A DNA stretch of 64,000 nt, from NCBI GenBank assembly GCA_022457065.1, contig JAJGBQ010000007.1, positions 2,738,866 to 2,802,865 on the forward strand. Reading direction: 5' to 3'. The translations under genes were made by a program, and so were the position numbers. Positions within the stretch are counted from its first letter, which is position 1, and every line of letters starts with the position of its first letter. The notes beneath the pieces are model-generated. The model saw nothing but the letters and a program-made list of their open reading frames with translations. It was not told the DNA's origin and did no database searches. This DNA comes from Curvularia sp. ZM96. Taxonomy: Eukaryota; Ascomycota; Dothideomycetes; Pleosporales; Pleosporaceae. Below are positions 33,494 through 44,847 of the stretch, in pieces.

Positions 33494-36400
33494 ATGTTGA
33501 AAATTCTACAAATAAACGTTAATAGAAGTAGTCCTGCTACCGAGAGCGCGCTAGATCTAGCTGTCAAAGTAGGCGCCAAAATCATCGCAGTACAGGAGCC
33601 CTGGCTACTCAAGGGACCCTCGTACGCAAAAACTAGATCTATCGCTCACCAGGACTTTACTCAGATACTACCTACCCTAGAGGATAGCTCCTTAAGGCCT
33701 AGAGTACTCTTCTATATTAGAAAAGATCTAGAAGTAGAGGTTAATCCACTTATTAGCGACGATAACGACTTTCTAGCTATTAAAGTATTAGCTACTACCA
33801 CTAACTTCTATATCTATAACATTTATAACGAGAAGAGCCTACTAGAAGGTTTAAACAAGACAACAATCCAGAGGCGCCTACTACAGGAGACCCTACAGCC
33901 TCAGTCAATTATTCTAGGAGATTTCAACACCCACCATCCTAGATGGAGCCTAGAGGAGCGCAGCCCTAGCACACTAGCAGAGGATCTAGTAGAGTGGATA
34001 GATACGCAAAATCTCACTCTACTAAATACTCTAGGGAAGGCACCTTCTTCAGAGCTCACATGCGGAAAGAGAGCGTATTAGATCTTACTTTTGTAACCAA
34101 CGATATAGCTGCTAGTATCCAGGACTGGCAGACTATACCTGAAGTTGGATCTGACCACCACGCTATTCTATTTAGTATCTATACTACTAGCGAGCTACCT
34201 AGACAGCCAAAGACGTACAATACTAGAAAAACAGACTGGAAGACCTTTAAGGAGACGCTAGGACAGGAGATCAAAGCCATAGGCCTAGAGGAGCGACTGT
34301 CGACACTACCTCCTTGCTCGAACTACACCTCAAGAAAGCTTATTCTAGGACAAAATATCCCGCTAGAAACTAAGCTAGATAAGCTAGGAGAGGATCTTAC
34401 AAAGGCTATACAGAACGCACTAGAAAAGTCAACTCCACTAGTCAGCCAAAAGCCTAAGCCTAAGCCCTGGTGGACGAGCGAGCTAGATAGCCGAAAGCAA
34501 GACCTAAGCAGAGCCTATAGAGCCTACAAGAAGGAGGCAAAAAGGAAAATAATAGCTCCCTCTACCAGTGGAAACGAGAGTATCTACGCACTAAAAATAG
34601 ATATTTAAAAGCTATTCGACGAGCTAAACAAGGCCACTGGGAGGCCTTTCTTCAAAAAGACTCGCCACATGATATCTTTAAAGCTCTAGCATATACGAAA
34701 GATAACCTAAGTACTCGAATACCTGCTATTAAAGGCAAGGAGTCGTTTACAGAGAAGTGCAAGGCTTTTAGAGAAGATCTCTTTCCTCCGCCTCCTACGA
34801 CAGCTATCCCTTCCTTCTACACCTACAGGGGAGACAGCAGGTGGACCTGGCCTGCTCTAACAGAGGACGAACTCTCCTTTGCCTGCTGCAAAGTGAAGGC
34901 TACCTCACCAGGGCCTGATCTGATCAGCCATGAGGTGATCCAAAAGGCCTACTTAACGCAGTCGGCAACTCTATTTAGGATATACTCTACTCTATTTAAC
35001 CTAGGCTACCACCCAAGGTGCTGGAGAAAAGCAAAAGGAGTAATCCTAAAAAAGCCAAGCAAGCCCGACTACTCGATCCCAAAAGCCTATAGAGTAATCT
35101 CACTTCTAAACTGTCTAGGCAAAGTACTAGAAAGGCTAGTAGCTAGGAGACTAGGCGCACTAGCGGAAACAACTGATCTACTCCACCCCTCTCAACTAGG
35201 AGGAAGACTAAAGAAGTCCGCTATCGACGCTGCGCTACTCTTCTATAACAACATACAGCAGCAGAAAAGAAAACAGAAAGTTACTACTACTATCTTTCTT
35301 GATATTAAAGGAGCCTTCGATCACGTCTCAAAAAATAAGCTTCTAGAAGTCATGAGAGATCAAGGCCTACCCTGCTGTCTACTAGCCTGGACAAAGTCCT
35401 TTCTAGAAGGTAGAGTACTAGAGCTATCTTTTGACGGACAGACTGAGGAGCCTCAGGAAATCTCAACAGGAACCCCTCAAGGAAGCCCAGCCTCGCCAAT
35501 CCTGTTTCTAATCTACTCAAAACCGCTCTTTCAAGCAATTCAAGCGAGTGAGAGCACCTACTCCTCCTCCTATATAGACGACCTACAGATCTCCGTATCG
35601 TCTACGTCAGTAAGGAAAAATATCAAGTTACTAGAAAAGGAGATCCAGAATCTCTTTAGACTAGCAGAGGAGTCAGCTATCCAATTCGACAGCTCAAAGA
35701 CGGAACTAGTTAACTGGACAAGATCTAGAAAAGATCAAAGTAGAGTACTTACTCTACCTACTCAGGAAACAGTACAGTCTAAGGAGCTAGTTAGATGGCT
35801 AGGCATCTACTTTGACTGCAGCCTCAAATTCAAGCACCACAGCTACATTAGGAACCAGCAGGCTAGCGCAGCCTTTCACCGCCTTAGCAGGCTAGCAAAC
35901 TCAAATAAAGGCCTCTCGCCTAGAGCAGTACGACAACTCTATCTAGCCTGCGTCACTAGCGTAGCGGACTATGGCTGCCAAATCTTCTGGAAGGAGCAAC
36001 ATACAGCACTCAATCAGAGGCAGAAGCTGCAGAATCAAGCCTGCAGGAAAATCCTAGGATCCTTTAGAACCTCACCTGCTATACCTAGCGAGGTAGAAGC
36101 AGCTCTTTACCCTCCTAGAGTTAGACTTAATAACGCCCTACGTCAATACGCCTTTAGAGCAAGAAAGCTAGCTCCTAGCCACCCTCTCAACATTGCTATC
36201 TCTAGCAATCAAGGCAAGCAGCTAGAGCGTATTACTAGATCTATCTCAACAGCACTATCCTCGGATAGTGAGAAGATTCAGCACTACGCGTCTATGCCCT
36301 GGAGCTCAGAAATACTCTATAAGACGAATATATCTAAGAATTCTAAGGAAATCGAAGCAAAGCACCATAAGGAACTCCTAGAAGACAAACACCTCCTCTC

Positions 36401-37297
36401 CATCTACTCAGACGCCTCAGCCACAAGCAAAGGCAAGGGTATAGGAGTAGGAGTAGCCTTCTACAAAGGAGCTAGTCTTATAGCTCAGGAAAAGGTTAAT
36501 ATAGGATACAACCAGCTAGTCTATAACGGAGAACTAGAAGGTATTACTCTAGGCCTAGAGAAAGCTATCGACCTAGCAGACGACTGTCTAGATGTTAGAG
36601 TATATGCAGATAACCAGGCTGCAATATTCAGACTACAAACTGCCTCTGACAACCCTGGGCAAGAATGGCAACTTAGATGTACGAGAGCAGCAAAAAGCTT
36701 CGAGAGAAAGGCCTAACACCCGCGATCTACTGGGTACCCGGCCACCAGGACGTTATAGGAAACGAGAAAGCAGACTTGCTAGCAAAGGAGGCGACAAAGC
36801 TAGATCCTAGCTCTAGTAGGACGAGTCTAGCTGTAATAGGCACACGAATAAAACAGCTAGGCGAGCGAGAGTGGCTTAGCTATCTAGAACAGTATAGAAG
36901 GAGAGCTATTACTCTAAACTCTACTACTTACGCCGCAAGGTATAAGTGGAAGACTAGGAAGCAGATTGCTATTCCTCCTACTAGTAGAGAAGCCTCTAGC
37001 GCCTTCTTTCAGCTTAAGCTAGGACACTGTTACCTACGAGATTTTCTCTTCAAGCGAGGTAAAGTAGACTCTAAGGTTTGCCCCTGCAACTATAGAGCTA
37101 CGCAAGACGCTGCACATATCCTCCTTAGGTGTACGCTATACAAGGAGGCTAGGACGAAGATGCAAGAGGCTAGCAAGGACCCTCTATCGCTAGCCTTCCT
37201 CCTAAATACGAGAACAGGCATACAGGCCACAATTGCCTTTATTAAGGAAACTAGGGCTGCAACACAGGCCTGGTACAAAGGAAACCTCGAGAACTAG
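33494..37297 (+). pseudogene. LINE ORF2: endonuclease-reverse transcriptase-RNase H, three single-base breaks
   Basis: Polyprotein that nicks the target DNA and copies the LINE RNA. Endonuclease: LKILQINVNRSS, VQEPWL, ILGDFNTHHPRW, then SVLDLTFVTNDI and GSDHHAILF. RT: KATSPGPDLI, FLDIKGAFDHVSKNKLL, STGTPQGSPASPILF and SSYIDDLQIS (YIDD catalytic box). RNase H: LSIYSDASATSKGKG, NGELEGITLGLEKA, VYADNQAAIFRL and YWVPGHQDVIGNEKADLLAK. The C-terminal CCHC is CPCNYRATQDAAHILLRC. The frame changes near 34035 (at GGG), near 34550 (an A-rich stretch) and near 36695 (AAAAA); each shift fits the loss of one base, and no stop codon lies elsewhere. Either a slightly damaged copy or sequencing error; see findings. 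Confidence 0.9.
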
Positions 37298-37533
37298 GGC
37301 AACACCTATACTAGGTGCCCTTGCCCTACACCTACCCTACCCCTCACTTCTACCCGCAAGACCCCCTTCTACCTCCCTCTGCACTAGGCTACGAGCCTCA
37401 CCTCGATTTAGATAGCCCCCTCCCCCACCTACATCAAATCGATAGAACCACGTAGATACTTGCAGGCCTAGCCTGCACGTCCTATATAGCCCACCGGCTG
37501 AGACAGGACGCTAAACTAAAAAAAAAAAAAAAA

Positions 37534-37550
37534 AAAGAGGCAGACTATAG
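37534..37550 (+). repeat. LINE target-site duplication, right
   Basis: AAAGAGGCAGACTATAG directly after the poly-A; the transposase frame resumes from here. Confidence 0.92.
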
Positions 37551-40500
37551 GTAGGTATCGACTACTTATTATCGACAGCCATAAGAGCCACTGCTCCGTC
37601 GATTTTCAAGATCTTTGTAAGGAGAAGAATATTATTCTTCTCTATATGCCTACGCACTCGTCTCACCCGTTATAGCCCCTTAATGTCGCCTGCTTCTCGC
37701 CGTTAAAGCGCAAGTATGGCGACTCGATCTTAGGCTTAGCACGTAACCGCACTAGCTATATTAGTAAGGAGACCTTCCTACTAGCCTTTAAGGCTGCTTT
37801 TAAGCAGTCTATTACGAAGGATAATATCTAAGCTAGCTTTAGAGGCGCTAGTGTAGTCCTACATGACCTATAGGCTGTGCTATTAAAGCTTGATATAGTG
37901 GTATAGACACCACATCAATCGCCGTAACGGGCGGCCACCTGGCAGGCGCAGACACCACGCAACGCGCGCGAGGTCGAGGCTCAAATTAGTCTTATTTAAC
38001 AGAGCGTGAGAAAGCGCCGTGGGTCTTCTACTAATTCACTTACTAAGCAGATTGCGCAGTTAAGTAAGAGGGCTCAGTAAATGGCATATAAAATGACGCT
38101 TATAATAGAGGAAATGAGTACTCTTCGAGCAGCTCTAGACGAATTAAATAAGCGTAAGAGCCGCAAGCGGCGATACGTACGGATAGAAGAGACTCTTACT
38201 GTAGGCGACGTACAAGAAGTATTAGCTAAACAGGCGGGTAGTAGTCGTGGCGATGGTGAGAGCGCGTCGAAGAGGGTGCGAGGAGAGAGGCGGTGCGGGC
38301 GTTGTAAGTAGACTGGACATAACGCTCGTACCTGCGCAGTTGAGATAGATAGTGCAAGTGATAGCGGCGATTCTAATAATTAATTTGGTATACTGCGATA
38401 GTTTATTGACTGTGATAAGAGTGCGTGATAACGCCTCGAAGTCGACGCGCTGGTGTAAAGCGGCGCGCTCGCTTGGGTGGCGCGCTCGCTTGTGAACCAC
38501 GTTAAGTTATTTAATAATAACTTAATGTATGGTAGAAGGTGCGAAAAGAGCTAGAAGAGGACATGTAAGTTATAGTAGAGACTGCAAAGATTGATAAAAT
38601 AGGCTAGTTTAAGAGGACTAGGTAGTTAACGTTTCTAGAGGGCCGAAATCTCGCTTATCTAGGCTATTAAGCCCGCTTGCCCGACCGCAACGAAGTAAAG
38701 CTATAGCAGGCTGCAAAGTTGATAGTAGAATTAATTAAGAGATCTGTTCGTGGCTTAGCAATACTGCTGCGGGAGACGTGGCGCTAGCTTTGTAGTGCGC
38801 AGTAGACTATTGTTAATTAGCGGCTACTAGCCTAACTATAGAACCCTGAGAGTTAGGTAGTGTACGCTAGCTATATAGTCCGATTTATCTGCTTTTATCT
38901 TTATATTATTGTAGACGAAGAGCGTTAGGTAGATTAGTATCTAGTATAGAGGGATAGAGCTATAGACGCTGACGCGGATAGCGCAAGCGATAAGGAGGCT
39001 GGCATAGAGAGCGAGTATAACGATAGCGACATAGAGAGCATAGTTAATAGCAATAACGACGTGGTAGTAGTGTAGAGATAGCCGCGTAGGGCTATACCCG
39101 CTAATAAGATAAAGGATGCCCGTAAGCTATTTTGCTAGAAAGATAATTAGAAGGAGCTGGCTATGCGACTGTGGCTTTTACTGGGCGACGGTAATATAGC
39201 TGTATAGGTAGACGCGCTACTAGACTTGCTCGCTTCGTTTATACTTATAGGCTACAGTATAGATAAGTTTTCGAGTAGGTTAGTGTAGTATCTAGCTGTG
39301 CTAGGTATAGATACGCGGATAAACTACTTGCGCACAGTAAAGAATTTCTCGTATATACTCGCTAGAGTTATCTACTGCGTTCGTGTACTAGTAGTTAAAA
39401 AGATATTGTCTGTAGCTAAACGCGAGGATTAGACTAAAGAGGACTAGGAGTAGTTCTTAGATGTGCGCAAGAAGTATCTAGCAGACAGCTTATTTAGCCT
39501 AATAAGTGCTATAATTAGTCTACTTGCGTATAGCAAGTATGTAGCGCTAAATAAAGATAATACTAGCAACGCGTACTAGTCGCCCGACAAGAAGATCTTT
39601 TATCTTAGCGGCTAGCTAATTATAATTGAGCGTTTCCGCATTATAGCTTAGAGTATAGAAGCTGAGCTAGAAGACAAGTTTTAGTAGCTGTGCTAGGTAG
39701 ATAATACTGCTAAATAGTTTTTTATTAATCTTGTAAAGATTTAAGACGATATTATATTTATAACCTAGGGTAAGTCGTTTATTACGACTCCTAGTAACCG
39801 TCTATTAGATGGGCTAGCGTGGATGCTAACGAGAGTATGGAGTATAGTAGGCGGTATACGACTATAGACTTCTGATGGCTGGTGGAAAAGCAAAAAGGTG
39901 CGGGCGTATCTATGGTAGATAGACCGCTTCTTAGAGCTAATGCTAGGCTGTGTACATATTATATCTAGATAGCTGGCGCGAGGTTCTGAGATTGTGACGA
40001 TATAGCACTATAATAGGCTGCTGTAGGACCGTAACGTCTTTGTTATAGATAGTGCTATAATAATAGTCGTGCGCTATTATAAGTTATAATCTTAATAGGA
40101 TAAGCTAAAGATAGTGCCGCGCGTTTTACTGCCGTGGCTAGGGCAGATTATAGCGCTATACTTAAGCTACTTGTAGCTATTCTAAGAATTTCTACTAGTA
40201 AGCGTGCTAGGAGATGGCTTAGACGACTATGTGTGGAGTAATAAGTAGGGGGTATGGAATACAGATTAACTAACGAGGGTGCTAAGACGCGAGATAGGCA
40301 AGCGGCTAGGTATAGAGCTACACACGCTAGACTACTGTCATATGGCTGTTAGTATTAGGCGAGTTATAGTAGGGGAGTCGTTTAGTAAGGGGTATTAGGA
40401 CGAGATTAGCGAGATTAATAAAGCCGAGGTAGATAAAGACGAGAAAGACTTAATTAAGCTGTAGAACGCACGATTAATGGTTATGGGTGTAGGCAACTAT

Positions 40501-42396
40501 AGCGTCTTGATTAATATTATTAAGTATCTTAGCACGCGGTTGATTAACGCGTTCTAGGCGCTAAGTACTACTTAGCACTACTTTTTAGGCGTAGATGGAT
40601 AGGCTGAAGTACCTAAGGAGGGCAGGGGAGGGCGGAAAAGGTAGATGCGAGAGAGTATCTTAGGGCTGCTAATACTTCTGAAAGAGAAGGCTATTTAGAT
40701 AGAAGACGCGCGAGCTGCCGCTATATAGAGGGTACTATAGTAGGTGCTAGGGAAGTAGGATATTAGATTCTATTTAATAGAGTAGGAGTAGGCTTTGTAC
40801 GCGGTGCTAGATAAGCAGACGCCGCTAGTAGTAGTGCTTCTAATAGGAGGGGGAAAGAGCTTGCTATTCACGCTGCTGGTATTAATTAAGGAGTATAGGG
40901 TGACGGTGGTGGTGGTGCTATACTAGGCGTTAATTAAGGACTTGGTTAGCTAAATCTGTAGCTATAGGGTTGACTGTATAGAGTAGAAGTATGGCGAGAA
41001 TAATCTAGCGTCTGTGGTGGTGGTTAGCGCAGACGTAGCTAGCGATATTATAAGTAATAGCAACTTCTTAGGCTATGCTTAGCTATTAAGGAGTAAGAGA
41101 CTGCTATAGCGGGTGGTGGTGGACGAGTGTTACTTGCTATTTATAGCACGGCACTAGTAGGATAATCTGCTTAAGATAAAGAACTTGTAGCTACTAGAAT
41201 ACCTAATTATATTGCTAACTATAACGCTACTACTAGTGTAGAAGAGGGAGCTAGAGGCAAGTATGCTCGTGCGTAACGTAACGTATATCTAGGTAAGCAC
41301 GACGCGGGCGAACGCTTAATACTTTGTATCGTGGTATTAGCGTAGGAAGTTAGAAGATATAGCGTTAGTGGTGTGTAAGTGGTAGGCGGAGAAGCTGCGG
41401 CAGTCTAGGTAGAAGGGGGTAGTGTACTATCTGAGTAAGAGGTAGTGTGAGCGAATGGCTAAGGAGATTGACTGTGTATATTATCACGCTGATGTGGAGG
41501 AGCGAGGGGAGCGGCTGTAGGAGTGGGTAGAGTAGGGAGGGCTAATTGTGGCTACGTTAGTACTGGGCATAGGAGTAGACTACGCGGGGATTGTGTATAT
41601 CTTGTATGTAGGGATGCCGTAGAGTATGATGGACTTTATATAGACGAGTGGGCGTAGGAGGCGAGGTAGAGAGGGGTTTAAGGTAGTAGTAATAGTAGAG
41701 CACGGGGAGGTAGAGAAGAGGATAGAGTAGGAGAGCGACGATCTTGACGTGTAGGCGATAGGGGTGTTTTTAATTAGGGAGGGGTGTCGGCGAGAGTTAA
41801 TAAGCTCGTACTTAGATAGGGTTAGAGTAAAGTGTAGAGAGATAGAGGCGGTGTGCTGTGACTAGTGTAGAGAGGGAGAGAAGGTGTAGTTAGTAGAGTA
41901 TAAGCGTTAGGCATGGGAGTGGGAGGTAGTAGAGAGGATGTTTACGGAGCTACGGAGTGGGTGTGCGATCTGCTAGATAGTTAGGTAGTAGTTTGTGACG
42001 GAGAAGGAAGAGTAGTAGAAGAAGCACTAGATGCTAGGGTGCTCGGCGTAGGAGAGGGCATCTAGAGCAGATGTAGACAAGTTTTAGAAGAAGATTTTAG
42101 ATTGGATAGTGAAGAATAACTACTAGTAGTGCTAGGTTAGTTAAAAGTACTACGTAATAGGGGAGGGGATGGAGAATTGGTGTTAGTGGCCGAACGTAGT
42201 GATACCGCTAGTATATGTAGCGCGGTTGACACGGGTTGGGATTTAGACGATTCGAGAGGTAGGATTTAGAGAGATAGGAGACAATATATACGTAGCATAG
42301 CTTGGTAGGAGGAGTAGAGAAGAGGTATGGGGGGCAGGTGTTTACGAACGTAATAGTGGTAGGGATCCGACTAGTGCTAAAGCTTGTAGAGGGTAA

Positions 42397-44840
42397 TAGA
42401 GCTATAGGGGGTAATAGAGCTGTAGGGGGTGATAGAGCTGTAGAGTAATAGTAAGTAGACTTAGGTAGTATAGAAAGAAATAAATAAATATATACCCGTT
42501 AACAGCTAAGAGAGAGGCGTTAATAGAAGGTAGAGAGTAAAAGAGGCGATAAGATAAGTAATCTAACATAGTAGGGCGCGGGACTTGAAGTCAGAAGTAG
42601 ACTACGTACTAAAGGGGAAGAGATTAAGAGTAGGAAAAGCAAGATAGAGAGAATAGAGAGTAGGTTAGGGAGGTGGTATTTAGAGAGAGATTTAGTAAGA
42701 CTAGAGAGAACCCGTTACCCGTAAGAATAGAGTAGTTACTAGAACGAGTATAAGAAGATAGATAAGATAGCAAAACCTAGGTCTAAACTACTTTGTGTTT
42801 AGTTTGTAGATTAACGGAGTTAAGATATAGTTAGAGAGCTAGGTTTAAGCAAGAGTTAGGGTTATAGTATTTAGAGAGAAGAGAGAGTAGATAAGTAGAG
42901 AGAGGGAGGGAGAGAAGTAACAGAAGAGAAATATAATAGTAAAACCCGGGCCCGAACTGCTTTATATTTACTTTGTAGTTTAACGAAGTTAAGATAGAGT
43001 TAGCGTTGCTAGATTTAGTAGGAGAGGAGAGAGGTTAGATAGGTAGTTAGGGGTAAAAGAGAAGGGGCGGGCGGAATAAGTTAAAGAAGAGAAATAAGAT
43101 AGTAAAACCTAGGCCCGAACCGCTTTGTGTTTACTTTGTGGCTAGACGGGAGTTAAGATAGAGCTAGATAGATAGTATTTAGGGAGAGAGAGTAGAGAGA
43201 AGAAGAGCAAATAAAAGAAAGGTGTAACTGCTAACTACTAACTGCTAACCGCTAACTACTAACCGCTTAGGTGTTATAGAGTAGGAGAGGAAGAGAAGAA
43301 AGAGAGAGAGATATAGGCTAAAGGCTAAGGAGTTAGGTAAGGCGGATAAGAAGAGAACTTATATAGAACGCGGAGCGTAATAGAAGATAAGATAGCTTAT
43401 CTAAGTAAGAAGAGAGATAGAGGTAGGGATAGAAGAGAAAGTAGAAGAAGATAAGAAAAGAAAAGAAGATGGCAAAATCTAGACCTAAACTGCTTTATGT
43501 TTACTTTATAGCTTGACAAAGTTAAGACAGGGTTAGGGTTATCGTATTTAGAGAGAGATAGAAGGGCGAAGAGAGAAAAGAGAAGAAAGAAGAAAAAGAG
43601 GAAAATAGAGACCTGGCCCGAGCCCGTTAGTGTGACAAGATAGAAGAGAAGATTTAGAAAAGATATAGACAGAGCTTAGCAGTTCGTAGTATAGAATTAG
43701 AAAGTTAAGTAGATTTACTAGAATTAAGAGTGAGAGAAAGAGGGGGAAAGTAGGAGAGAAGAGATTAGTAAAGTAAAAGGAAAACTCGTTTACTAGTTAG
43801 AGTAGAACCGCTAACAGAACGAGTAAAGATATATAAAGATAGAAGAGAGTATAGTTTAATAATATAGAGAGGGAACTAGTAACTAGTTAGAGCAGAATCG
43901 CTAGAGGAGTGAGTAAAAGAAGATAAGTAAAGATAGTAAAAGCTAAGTCTAAATAGCTTTATATTTACTTTAATTATATAGAAAGTTTAAATTAGATTAG
44001 AGAGCTAGATTATAGTAAGAGTTAAAATTATAGTATTTAGAGAGAGAAGATATTATACAAGAAGAGTAGGATAGAAAGAAGAGAAAAGGAAACCTGTTAC
44101 CCGTTAAGATAGAAGGGCTAGTAGAGGGAGTAAAGAAGATTACTTAAAGTAGTAAAAGATAGCAGCTAGAACTAGTTTATATAAGATTTAATAATTACGA
44201 GAGATAGAGTTTTAAGTTAACTATATTATAGAATAGAGTAGAAAGAAGTAAGAGATTAGAATTAAGAGGAATAAGTTAAGCTAGGTAATTAGAAAGATTA
44301 ATTTATATAGAGATAGGCAGCTAGTAGAAGGTAAAGAGTAATAGAAAAGCAAAGAAAGAGGGGAGATAAAGAAGCTTTAGAGCGGCTAAGTAGTTAGTAA
44401 GTAGAGAAGAAAAAAGAGAAAAGATAGATAGTAAGATAGATAAGTAATTAGTACGTTAAAGAGATAGAGAAGATAGTATAGAGAAGTAAATATAGGAAAA
44501 TTTTTATAAAGTAGTATAAATAGTAGTAAATAGTAGTTTATAGAAATAAAGTATAAAGAGAAGTAGAAATTAGAGACTTATATAAGATATAGAGGCGTTA
44601 TAGTTAGTATTAGTAGAGAACGAAGTAGCTTAGAAAAAAAAGAATAATAGGGTTAGAGATATAGTATATAAAGAAAGCGTAAGAGAGAGAAAAGTTTAGA
44701 AGAATAATAGAAGGGTATATAGAGAAAAGAAGAGTAAAAGGTAGAGATTAAGGCGGGTAAGGGGTTAGTAGATAGAAGAAAAGCAAGATAAAGGCTATAT
44801 ATATTAGAGAGCTGGATATTGTAGCATTCATGCTTAAATA
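42397..44840 (+). repeat. Purine-rich subtelomeric tail after helicase 1
   Basis: About 2.4 kb with the plus strand dominated by A and G (AGAGAGAAGAAAG-like runs). It contains repeated blocks such as CCCGTTACCCGTAAG, TTTACGAACGTAATAG and AGTAAAACC-AGGC-CGAACC-CTTTGTG, plus a short array of GCTAACTAC-like units at 43225-43266. The same blocks occur after helicase 2 (62.1-63.77 kb). No gene. Confidence 0.7.
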
Positions 44841-44847
44841 TTAGTCC

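Larger units (their letters stand above)
31839..37533 (+). mobile_element. Tad1-like non-LTR retrotransposon, full length (about 5.7 kb)
   Basis: A 5' leader of about 200 bp, ORF1 (32041-33492), ORF2 (33494-37297), a 3' untranslated region of about 220 bp and a poly-A run at 37518-37533. It is flanked by a 17-bp target duplication within a transposon whose other copies give the empty site. ORF2 contains endonuclease, reverse transcriptase and RNase H, the order seen in the Tad1 clade of fungal LINEs. It is almost free of RIP marks, in contrast to the surrounding DNA, so it arrived after the last RIP exposure of this locus. Confidence 0.94.
31025..38383 (+). pseudogene. Copy E transposase, interrupted by the LINE
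   Basis: ATG 31025 to the insertion point near 31838, then 37551 to TAA 38381-38383; joined length 1,647 nt, as in the other copies. N-terminal part: HTH and IYNFDETSF with Gly to Ser. After the LINE: LLIIDSHKSHCSVDF, LNVACFSPLKRKYG, then a clean C-terminus at 38081-38311 with KSRKRRYVRIEETLTVGDVQ and the CCHC knuckle CGRCK-TGHNARTC. Few RIP stops compared with copies B-D. Dead because of the LINE and the stops. Confidence 0.88.
30944..38502 (+). mobile_element. Pogo/Fot1-like transposon, copy E (1,847 bp) carrying a nested LINE
   Basis: TIRs at both ends with block CGCGCCAC/CGCGCCGC, as in copy A, and TA at 30942-30943 and 38503-38504. The span of 7,559 bp minus the LINE and one 17-bp target duplicate (5,712 bp) is exactly 1,847 bp, matching copies B, C and D. 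It inserted in the OrsD domain of the helicase gene. Confidence 0.95.
30393..42396 (+). pseudogene. OrsD-RecQ subtelomeric helicase 1, RIP-dead and split by a nested insertion
   Basis: Telomere-linked helicase type. ATG 30393 starts the OrsD (PF12013-like) domain: FRVLVCKQHCSGVVNLNRYL, DGFSYKTCEFL and FNFIKVQTFFR. At 30943 a pogo element (with LINE inside) interrupts it; coding resumes at 38505. Removing insertion and TA duplication leaves a 1,481-codon frame to TAA 42394-42396 with no indel. The middle region has RGSEIVTIQHYN, LDYCHMAVSI and INAFQALSTTQHYF. The RecQ core: IGGGKSLLF (Walker A, 40843-40870), VVVDECYLLF (DECH box with His to Tyr, 41116), CVYYHADVEERGERLQEWV, ATLVLGIGVDYAGIVYILYV, and motif VI-like TSGRRRRGR (41645). 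A cysteine/histidine-rich tail follows. Stops are almost all TAG from CAG or TGG. Role in telomere biology is only inferred from the family. Confidence 0.85.

Noticed and set aside
33494..36716. Programmed frameshifting in LINE ORF2
   Set aside because: Three shifts of the same sign at or near base runs inside conserved domains fit base loss, not a recoding signal.
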